Part shown: positions 44,151 through 51,021 of the stretch, one piece after another | How positions within the stretch are numbered: the stretch's first letter is position 1 | Layout of the letters: each line of letters begins with the position of its first letter | Assembly (NCBI GenBank): GCA_007827375.1 | Contig: VISH01000001.1 | Location: 558,001 to 622,000, forward strand | Origin: Alteromonadaceae bacterium 2753L.S.0a.02 | GTDB lineage: Bacteria; Pseudomonadota; Gammaproteobacteria; Pseudomonadales; Cellvibrionaceae | DNA: 64,000 bases | Direction: 5' to 3' | Position numbers and translations under genes: made by a program | The notes under the pieces: generated by a model | Told to the model about the DNA's origin: nothing | Databases searched by the model: none | What the model saw: the letters and a program-made list of their open reading frames with translations, nothing else

Positions 44151-46205
44151 ATGGAAAATCTTATGACTAATTTACATTTAAGAAATATAGGTATTATTGC
44201 TCATGTTGATGCAGGCAAAACAACCTTAACAGAGAGAATCTTATTTTATAGCGGCGAAACCCATGCTATGGGCGATGTTCACGATGGCAATACCCGAACA
44301 GATTCCTCTGTTCAGGAAAGGCAAATGGGCATCACAATTGCCAGCGCAGCGGTAAATGTGAACTGGAAGAATCACCGCATCAACATTATTGATACCCCGG
44401 GGCACATAGACTTCAACATTGAGGTTAAGCGCTCACTCAGGGTTTTGGATGGCGCAGTAGTTGTATTTGATTCTGTGGCTGGAGTAGAACCCCAGTCTGA
44501 AACGAACTGGCGTTTAGCTGACGAATACCATGTACCAAGAATTTGCCTGGTAAACAAAATGGACAGAATGGGAGCAGATTTCTTTGCCGTGGTGAGCGCG
44601 ATCCAAAAACAACTCGGAGCAAAACCATTGGTAACACAGTTACCCATAGGGGTAGAAAGTGAATTTGAAGGTGTTGTTGATCTTATCGCACAAAAAGCTT
44701 TTGTTTGGCAGAAAGGAAATACTAATGCAACAGAAATTGACGTTCCCGAAGAGCTTGAAGGTTCCGTAGAGCACTTTCGAGAAGCGCTTTTATACGAATT
44801 AGCCGAAAACGATCTAACCCTTATGGAGGCGCTGTTAAGTGAAGAGGAGATATCAGAAACTCAAATTAGAACTGCAATACGTAAAGGCACTCTTGAACGG
44901 ATATTTGTGCCGGTTATGTGTGCATCGGCTTATAAAAACAAGGGCGTAGAACTTCTGCTTAACGCAGTTATCGATTATCTCCCTTCACCAGGAGAACGCC
45001 AGGTAATCGAAGCCGAAACACAAAATAAAGAGCCAATTACGTTTACAGGAGACCCAGAAGGAAGTTTCTGTGGTTTAGCCTTTAAAGTGACAGCGGATAA
45101 ACACGGCACACTGACCTACCTTCGGGTATACAGCGGTAGGCTCGCAACCGGTGAAAAAGTCGTGAATGCCACACACGGAAAAATAGAACGTATTGGCAGA
45201 ATGTATGTGATGCAGGCGAGCCAAAAACAACCTGTGGACGCTATAGCTGCTGGCGATATTGTTGCTATTCAAGGATTAAAGCACACGAACACTGGAGACA
45301 CTCTTTGCAATGAACATTGCGTCGTTCAGTTGGAAACCATTACTGCCTCTAAACCAGTGATTGATCTGGCAATAGAAGCAAAAAATAAAGCTGAACAAAC
45401 CAAATTAGGTGACGCACTGCGTCAGATAGCAAGAGAAGATCCTAGCTTGCATTTCTCAACCAGTAACGGTCGGGAAATGATCTTGTCTGGCATGGGAGAG
45501 CTTCATCTTAAGGTTGTCCTATCGCGACTGGATACGGATTTTGGGGTAAACGCAAAAATTGGTAGGCCCCAAGTAGCCTGGCAAGAAACTTTTACGAAAA
45601 ACGTAGAAGCCAATGTTAGACATAAAAAGCAAGATGGCGGCCCAGGCCAGTTTGCAGAAGTTAAATTGGCGTTTGAGGTAATTGACAACGAAAAAATTGA
45701 ATTCGATAACCGCATAACCGGCGGAGCCATACCTAACGAGTTTATTGGTTCCGTTGAAAAGGGAATACGCACGGCCGCCCAATGCGGTGTGCTTGGCGGC
45801 TACCCCTGTGCGGGGTTCAAGGCAATTTTGTTAGATGGCAGTTACCACGCTCAGGATTCTTCGCAATTGGCATTTGAAATTGCGGGTACCAAAGCCTTCC
45901 TGCAAGCTGCAAATAATGCAGCCTGTGCTCTGCTGGAGCCTGTGATGAAAGTTGCAGTCGTATTACCTCATGAGAATGTCGGTGACTGCATCGGAGACTT
46001 AATTCGCAGACGCAGTGAAATACTGCAACAAAGCCACAGAGGAGGCAGCGTTGTTATCCAAGCCAGAGCTCCTCTTGCCAATATGTTTGGCTACATTGGA
46101 GACTTACGCTCTCTAAGTGCGGGCCGTGGAAATTTTTCTATGGTGTTTGAACAGTATCAACAGGTTCCTGCCAATGTTAAGGCAGAAATTTTAAAGCAGA
46201 ATTAG
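44151..46205 (+). CDS. Divergent second elongation factor G
   Basis: 684 residues, near the usual 700. G domain: AHVDAGKT (17-24), DTPGH (81-85) and NKMD (135-138) are intact, so GTP hydrolysis should work. The switch region TRTDSSVQERQMGITI is closer in style to tetracycline ribosomal-protection proteins than to standard EF-G. Domains II-V follow EF-G order (GGPGQFAEVK, GAIPNEFIGSVEKGI, MFGYIGDLRSLSAGRGNFSM). Start: ATG 44151 directly follows the terminator T run and lacks a ribosome site; ATG 44163 (MTNLHLRNIGI) is more likely. EF-G moves tRNAs and mRNA after peptide bond formation. The main EF-G gene normally sits with rpsL/rpsG, so this is a paralogue. Confidence 0.9.
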   Translation: MENLMTNLHLRNIGIIAHVDAGKTTLTERILFYSGETHAMGDVHDGNTRTDSSVQERQMGITIASAAVNVNWKNHRINIIDTPGHIDFNIEVKRSLRVLDGAVVVFDSVAGVEPQSETNWRLADEYHVPRICLVNKMDRMGADFFAVVSAIQKQLGAKPLVTQLPIGVESEFEGVVDLIAQKAFVWQKGNTNATEIDVPEELEGSVEHFREALLYELAENDLTLMEALLSEEEISETQIRTAIRKGTLERIFVPVMCASAYKNKGVELLLNAVIDYLPSPGERQVIEAETQNKEPITFTGDPEGSFCGLAFKVTADKHGTLTYLRVYSGRLATGEKVVNATHGKIERIGRMYVMQASQKQPVDAIAAGDIVAIQGLKHTNTGDTLCNEHCVVQLETITASKPVIDLAIEAKNKAEQTKLGDALRQIAREDPSLHFSTSNGREMILSGMGELHLKVVLSRLDTDFGVNAKIGRPQVAWQETFTKNVEANVRHKKQDGGPGQFAEVKLAFEVIDNEKIEFDNRITGGAIPNEFIGSVEKGIRTAAQCGVLGGYPCAGFKAILLDGSYHAQDSSQLAFEIAGTKAFLQAANNAACALLEPVMKVAVVLPHENVGDCIGDLIRRRSEILQQSHRGGSVVIQARAPLANMFGYIGDLRSLSAGRGNFSMVFEQYQQVPANVKAEILKQN

Positions 46206-46383
46206 TCCTGCTATTAACCTGGCGGTGCTTCCATGCGCCGCCTATTAACTTAACAATAATTATTGCCAAGTTAATAGATATGGAATTGCGGGTACTACGC
46301 TTTCGTAGTACTCGTATTTAACAGCCCAAATTGGGCAAAACTTTAAACAGGAGGGTTATTTAACCTTTATTAGGAGAAGTCCG
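46206..46383 (+). promoter_or_regulatory. Structured leader between EF-G and EF-Tu with a possible 13-residue peptide
   Basis: Four hairpins follow one another: GGCGG/CCGCC (about 46222-46245), ATTAACTT/AAGTTAAT (about 46245-46275), GTACTACG/CGTAGTAC (about 46292-46311) and GCCCAA/TTGGGC (46323-46335). ATG at 46280 opens a 13-codon frame, MELRVLRFRSTRI, that overlaps the third hairpin and ends at 46321. AGGAGA at about 46371 is the ribosome site for EF-Tu. Confidence 0.5.
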
Positions 46384-47574
46384 ATGGAAAAATTGCATTT
46401 AAACGTAGGAACAATTGGTCATGTCGATCATGGTAAAACCACTTTAACAGCAGCGATTACGCAACACCAGGCCTTGAAGTTTGGTGGCACCGCTTGGTCT
46501 TTTGACCAAATCGACAATGCCAAAGAGGAAAAGGAGCGCGGTATCACGATTAATACTTCCCATGTGGAATATGAGTCTGACAAGCGTCACTACGCTCACA
46601 TTGACTGCCCGGGACACGCCGATTACATCAAAAATATGATTACCGGTGCGTCTCAAATGGACGGTGCAATTTTATTGGTTGACGGCACTGAAGGTGCGGC
46701 CAAGCAAACCATCGAACACATCCTATTGGCTCGCCAGGTAAATGTCGAAAACCTGGTAGTATTTGTGAATAAAATGGACATGCTGGCCGACAACGAGAAA
46801 GAGGAAATGGCGGATCTGGTTCAAATGGATTTGGAAGACCAACTGGCCTCTCAAGGGTATACCCATGTGAAGTTTGTATTTGGTAGTGCATTGCAGGCGC
46901 TGAACGATGTCAGCAAGGGAAAAATTAATACCCGTGCTACTGAGTGTATTCAAAAACTGATTGAGGCGCTGGACACAGAAATTCCTGATCCAGTTAGGGA
47001 CTACGATAGCCCCTTTATGATGCCAATTGAAGATGTGCACACCATTGGCGGTCGCGGCACGGTGGTAACGGGTCGTGTTGACCGGGGAATCATAAAGGTG
47101 GGCGACACGGTGGAAATTATTGGTTTGGATAACCAGCACAACGAAGCTGTTGTGGTAACAGGTACCCAAGCATTCCACAAAGACGTGGAAGAAGCCCGCG
47201 CTGGCATGAATGTTGGTTTGCTGCTTCGAGGTGTTAAACGCGATGAAGTGCAACGCGGCCAGGTAATTACCATTCCTGGTGCGGTGAAACCCTACACTAA
47301 AGCTCAGGCAACTATTTTTGTATTGAGCAAAGAGGAAGGGGGGCGCCACACCGCGTTCAGCTCTGGCTACCGCCCGCAATTCTTTTTCGGCACAACCGAC
47401 GTAACAGGCGTTGTAAACGTGGAAAATGAAACGGCTCAGCTACACCCCGGTTCTCAAGGCCAGATTAATTTTGAGCTTTTGAAACCCGTTGGTTTGGAAG
47501 CGGGTATCCGCTTTGCCATTCGCGAAGGCGGTAAAACTGTGGGCGCTGGCGTGGTAACTGAAGTTACCGGTTAG
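46384..47574 (+). CDS. Divergent second elongation factor Tu
   Basis: 396 residues. It lacks the first eight or so residues of E. coli EF-Tu. GTP-binding motifs are intact: GHVDHGKT (12-19), DCPGH with the catalytic His region, NKMD and GSAL. It departs from housekeeping EF-Tu at many sites, for example DGTEGAAKQTIEHILLARQ where the standard has AATDGPMPQTREHILLGRQ. In domain 3, E. coli YRPQFYFRTTD reads YRPQFFFGTTD here, so Arg333 (E. coli numbering) is Gly336. Gln124, Gln329 and Ala375 equivalents are unchanged. EF-Tu brings aminoacyl-tRNA to the ribosome. It is downstream of EF-G, before a strong terminator. Confidence 0.92.
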   Translation: MEKLHLNVGTIGHVDHGKTTLTAAITQHQALKFGGTAWSFDQIDNAKEEKERGITINTSHVEYESDKRHYAHIDCPGHADYIKNMITGASQMDGAILLVDGTEGAAKQTIEHILLARQVNVENLVVFVNKMDMLADNEKEEMADLVQMDLEDQLASQGYTHVKFVFGSALQALNDVSKGKINTRATECIQKLIEALDTEIPDPVRDYDSPFMMPIEDVHTIGGRGTVVTGRVDRGIIKVGDTVEIIGLDNQHNEAVVVTGTQAFHKDVEEARAGMNVGLLLRGVKRDEVQRGQVITIPGAVKPYTKAQATIFVLSKEEGGRHTAFSSGYRPQFFFGTTDVTGVVNVENETAQLHPGSQGQINFELLKPVGLEAGIRFAIREGGKTVGAGVVTEVTG

Positions 47575-47587
47575 CCCGTTCCTAAGC

Positions 47588-47617
47588 AAACCGGAGGAAA
47601 CACCTCCGGTTTTTTTT
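47588..47617 (+). terminator. Strong intrinsic terminator ending the elongation-factor operon
   Basis: AAACCGGAGG pairs with CCTCCGGTTT over a five-base loop, followed by a run of T. It lies 14 bp past the EF-Tu stop. Confidence 0.9.
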
Positions 47618-47957
47618 GGAAAATTCAATTAGGCACGTTCTTGACTCTTCCTTAGTGATCCAGCAGAACAGCTACAGAACTAACATACAGTAGGACTGAC
47701 TTACAGGGTGAATGCGGCGGCTGGATTTTCCTCTGATTATTCGGATACAGTTCGCGCAATATATTGTTTGTGGGCGAGCAGCCCGTCGGCCCGCCCTACC
47801 GGGAATCCAAAACGATTTTGTCGAACACGATGTACTGTCTCAGGTGCATCCATGCACCTGCCCCTTCGGGCACCTGCGGTGGAGCAAAATGCTCCCGGCG
47901 TTTAGTCAACCGCCTCGCGACAATAGGCTCCTGCATTGATCGACCACATCCGTGTGG
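47618..47957. other. 340-bp region without supported genes, with short hairpins
   Basis: GGTGCATCCATGCACC (near 47841) is palindromic and followed by GGGCACCTGCGG and GGAGCAAAATGCTCC, which also fold. Frames here lack ribosome sites. It may be a decayed REP-like or gene remnant at the left flank of the island. Confidence 0.4.
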
Positions 47958-48023
47958 CCTCTGGGCACCAAATAAAAAGGCCCCATTCTTTCGAATGAGG
48001 CCTTTTTATTTGGTGCCCAGAGG
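47958..48023. terminator. 25-bp perfect inverted repeat: original tRNA-Phe terminator joined to duplicated tRNA ends
   Basis: Arms 47958-47982 and 47999-48023 are exact complements around a 16-base loop. The inner part (AATAAAAAGGCC with GGCCTTTTTATT) is a strong bidirectional terminator. The outer part repeats the tRNA 3' end in both directions (CCTCTGGGCACCA and its complement). It is probably the transcription end of the tRNA before the island inserted. Confidence 0.7.
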
Positions 48024-48057
48024 CGGAATCGAACCACCGACACGGGGATTTTCAATC
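48011..48057 (-). repeat. Left attachment repeat: 47-bp copy of the tRNA-Phe 3' end
   Basis: These 47 bp are identical to 55515-55561, the 3' part of the intact tRNA-Phe. Identity stops sharply on both sides. Such copies form when an element inserts into the 3' end of a tRNA and brings its own replacement end. Confidence 0.9.
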
Positions 48058-48322
48058 TTAATATTGGTCTTATATATCAATACTTTATATTAATAATGTG
48101 TAATTAAATGTGTAAGTTGAGTGGGTGAATATGTGGCTTACACTGCCCTCAAACGCCCCACTTATACCGGGTGATAATCCCAATTTAGCCATCCAATATG
48201 GTTATTTTGTAAGCACTCATTAGGCGGGTTGAACCTCACAATCTGCGTCTACCTCTGATGTAAGCTATCCTTATCTCGTGTATTATCTGGATACACAAAC
48301 GTGTACACATTGGATGCACGAA

Positions 48323-48511
48323 ATGCCCAAATCTTCAGCACTCAGAATCAGAATTGAGCCTGAGTTACACCGCGAATTCCTAGACACCTGCAAACGGCTT
48401 GACCTTCCAGCCGCTCAGGTGTTGCGCCAGTATATGCGCAAGTTCGTGGAAGAGCATAATCAGGGGATGCAATCGGAGCTGTTCCAGCCAGAAGAGCGGG
48501 ACAACAGATGA
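48323..48511 (+). CDS. Ribbon-helix-helix regulator, small
   Basis: About 62 residues from ATG 48323 (MPKSSALRIRIEPELH); the open frame begins 15 codons earlier. The pattern SALRIRIEPELHREF, a short loop, then AAQVLRQYMRKFVEEH is a ribbon-helix-helix DNA-binding fold common in plasmid and antitoxin repressors. It lies just inside the island, upstream of the restriction genes, and may act as their control protein. No toxin is adjacent. Confidence 0.6.
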   Translation: MPKSSALRIRIEPELHREFLDTCKRLDLPAAQVLRQYMRKFVEEHNQGMQSELFQPEERDNR

Positions 48512-48559
48512 TGCGATATGTAATAAGCTTGGTGGCTCCTAATAGAAATTAGGTTCTTT

Positions 48560-48973
48560 ATGTCTGACACGCTCACAAAAACACAACGAAGCGAACGGAT
48601 GGGGCGAATTAAGCATAAAGATACAAAGCCAGAAATGAAGGTTAGAAAGCTTGTTCATGGAATGGGTTATAGGTATCGGCTTCATAAGGTGAATTTGCCG
48701 GGAAAGCCAGACCTTGTATTTTCGTCGCGGAAAAAAATTATTTTTGTGCATGGCTGCTTTTGGCATAGGCATCCCGACCCGTGCTGCAAGTTGGCTCGTT
48801 TGCCGAAATCAAAAATAGATTTTTGGCTTCCTAAATTAGAAGGCAATCGGAAAAGAGATGAAGAGAACCTTAGACGATTGAATGCATCCGGTTGGGATGT
48901 GCTTGTAGTTTGGGAATGCGAAATTAAAGACAAAGAAAGATTGAAAGCTCACATAAAGGAGTTTTTAGAATGA
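48560..48973 (+). CDS. vsr: Very short patch repair endonuclease
   Basis: 137 residues, the usual Vsr length. RSERMGRIKHKDTKPEMKVR, GKPDLVFSSRKKIIFVHGCFWH and HPDPCCK hold the family's active-site Asp and the zinc-binding His/Cys. Vsr nicks T:G mismatches that arise when 5-methylcytosine deaminates, so it normally travels with a C5 methyltransferase. Here it overlaps that gene by four bases (ATGA), consistent with coupled expression. Confidence 0.93.
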   Translation: MSDTLTKTQRSERMGRIKHKDTKPEMKVRKLVHGMGYRYRLHKVNLPGKPDLVFSSRKKIIFVHGCFWHRHPDPCCKLARLPKSKIDFWLPKLEGNRKRDEENLRRLNASGWDVLVVWECEIKDKERLKAHIKEFLE

Positions 48974-50148
48974 TGCGCTCAATGGAACTTTTTTCCGGTG
49001 CTGGTGGCTTGAGCCTTGGACTGACTAAAGCAGGATTTCACCATAACTTAGTTTTAGAGTGGGACAAACACGCTTGTGAAACAATTCGAGAAAATCAACG
49101 TAGGAATCATCCGTTGGTTTCTAGCTTTCCCTTGCTCGAATATGATGCTACGAAACTAGATTATTCTTCTTATTCTAGCGACATTGAGCTATTGGCGGGT
49201 GGACCTCCTTGTCAGCCTTTCTCTCTCGGGGGTAAGCACCGTGGTCATAACGATCACCGAAACTTATTTCCTGAAATGTTCCGAGCTGTTCGTGAACTTC
49301 AACCTAAAGTAGTGTTGATTGAAAATGTAAAAGGGCTATTGCGCCAGTCATTTTCAACCTTTTTCGAACACATTCTTTTGCAACTGACTTATCCTGAAGT
49401 GACTCCTCGCGCTAATGAAACGTTATCTGAGCACTTAGCTAGGCTTGAAAAGAAGCATACACGAGGAAGACATAGGGGGCTGAAATACAATGTTGTTTTT
49501 AGATTGCTTAACGCCGCTAACTATGGAGTTCCGCAACGCCGTGAACGAGTTTTTATAGTGGCAATTCGTGATGATCTAAACATTGAATGGGCTTTCCCGG
49601 ATGAGGAAGACGAAACACATTCGCAAGATGCTTTACTTCGAAGCCAATGGGTTACTGGCGAGTATTGGGATAAGCACAAGGTCGCCACTAAAGACCGTCC
49701 TGAGTTATCTGACATACTTAAACGAAGAATCAAGAAAATGTCTCATACAGATGATGATGGAAAACAACCGTGGTTAACCGTCCGTGATGCGATAGGCGAC
49801 TTGCCCGACCCCGAGAAAGGTCGAAGGAAAGCGGGGGTACACAACCATTTCTATAATCCCGGTGCCCGATCTTATCCCGGACATACGGGTAGCCCAATTG
49901 ATGAAGCATCAAAAACGCTTAAAGCAGGTGATCATGGTGTACCCGGTGGCGAAAACATGTTGGCGAAGAATGATGGCAGTGTAAGATATTTTACTATTCG
50001 TGAGAGTGCACGGTTGCAAACCTTCCCGGATGATTACATTTTTACAGGGTCATGGTCTGAAATTATGCGTCAGTTGGGGAATGCGGTGCCAGTTCGCTTA
50101 GCTGAAACTCTCGGAAATAGTATTCACGAAGCACTGAGCAAGGCTTAG
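48970..50148 (+). CDS. DNA (cytosine-5) methyltransferase
   Basis: 392 residues. Motif I MELFSGAGGLSLG binds SAM, motif IV GGPPCQPFSLGG carries the catalytic Cys, motif VI is IENVKG, and motif IX/X RESARLQTFPDDY and QLGNAVPVRLAE close the fold. The region between motifs VIII and IX is the target-recognition part. Next to an Eco29kI-type endonuclease it should modify that enzyme's site; Eco29kI itself cuts CCGCGG, but the site here is not proven. Confidence 0.95.
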   Translation: MMRSMELFSGAGGLSLGLTKAGFHHNLVLEWDKHACETIRENQRRNHPLVSSFPLLEYDATKLDYSSYSSDIELLAGGPPCQPFSLGGKHRGHNDHRNLFPEMFRAVRELQPKVVLIENVKGLLRQSFSTFFEHILLQLTYPEVTPRANETLSEHLARLEKKHTRGRHRGLKYNVVFRLLNAANYGVPQRRERVFIVAIRDDLNIEWAFPDEEDETHSQDALLRSQWVTGEYWDKHKVATKDRPELSDILKRRIKKMSHTDDDGKQPWLTVRDAIGDLPDPEKGRRKAGVHNHFYNPGARSYPGHTGSPIDEASKTLKAGDHGVPGGENMLAKNDGSVRYFTIRESARLQTFPDDYIFTGSWSEIMRQLGNAVPVRLAETLGNSIHEALSKA

Positions 50149-50163
50149 TTGAAAGGATTTTTA

Positions 50164-50979
50164 ATGACGAATGGCGAAAATAATATAACGGTGCGCGAAT
50201 TAATTAACCAGTTAAAAGCCTTGGTAAAAAGCATCCCTGAAGGAATTGAAGACCCAGCTTCAATGACAAATGCATCCCGAAAAAGGCTAAAAGCTGAGTT
50301 GATAGAAGTAATAGCCAAGTTAGAGTCTTTCGCAGGTGAGCTAGACCCGATACATCCCCCTGATGTTGTTTTCGATCCATCTGACCCCGCAATTGTAGGT
50401 AAGCTGATCGCTAGGACTCTATTGGAACGTCCACGCGTTCCATTGGGGCAGATAGACAGGTTTTATGGGTCAGGGGTTTATGCAATTTACTATACAGGTG
50501 ATTTTGACGCTTACTCAGATATTTCGGGATTACAAATTCCTATTTATGTGGGCAAAGTTGATCCGGCAAGTTCTGAGGCAGCCACGCCAGAGGAACAGGG
50601 CGATAAGCTTTGGAATCGACTTGTAAAAGATCACGCTAAGAACGTAGAGAAAGTAGAAAATCTCAATCTCGAAGATTTTGAAAGTAGATTCTTGGTGGTG
50701 CGTAGTGCATGGCAAAATACGGCGGAAAATTATTTGATCAATTGGTTTAAGCCGGTTTGGAATAATGAAATGAAAATATGCTACGGCTTCGGTAAGCATG
50801 GGGATAAAAGCTCCACGAGAGATAACACAAAATCACCATGGGATGCGTTACATCCCGGTAGGACTTGGGCTGCTGATAGTAAACTACACCCGAAGTCGGC
50901 TGACGAAATTATTGCAGATATTAAACAGCATTACTCGACATATCTTGCTTCGATTAATGATGCTTCGTCGGGGCTCTGA
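50164..50979 (+). CDS. Eco29kI-family GIY-YIG restriction endonuclease
   Basis: About 271 residues from ATG 50164 (MTNGENNITVREL), which has AAAGGA seven bases upstream; the TTG at 50149 is an alternative. The GIY-YIG core is clear: FYGSGVYAIYYTGDF...IPIYVGKVDP, a following conserved Arg/His region (LWNRLVKDHAKN) and AENYLINWFKPVWNNE with the metal-binding Glu and Asn. This is the layout of the Eco29kI type II endonucleases. It lies 15 bp after the methyltransferase stop. Confidence 0.9.
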   Translation: MTNGENNITVRELINQLKALVKSIPEGIEDPASMTNASRKRLKAELIEVIAKLESFAGELDPIHPPDVVFDPSDPAIVGKLIARTLLERPRVPLGQIDRFYGSGVYAIYYTGDFDAYSDISGLQIPIYVGKVDPASSEAATPEEQGDKLWNRLVKDHAKNVEKVENLNLEDFESRFLVVRSAWQNTAENYLINWFKPVWNNEMKICYGFGKHGDKSSTRDNTKSPWDALHPGRTWAADSKLHPKSADEIIADIKQHYSTYLASINDASSGL

Positions 50980-51021
50980 ACGACCAAGAAAGAATAATTA
51001 GGCTGCACGAATGGAATCTAA

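Noticed and set aside
44151..46205. Tetracycline ribosomal-protection protein (TetM type)
   Set aside because: The switch region resembles TetM, but domains III-V follow EF-G motifs throughout.
47708..48093. Small open frames left of the island
   Set aside because: They overlap each other and hairpins or the attachment repeat, with no ribosome sites or known motifs.
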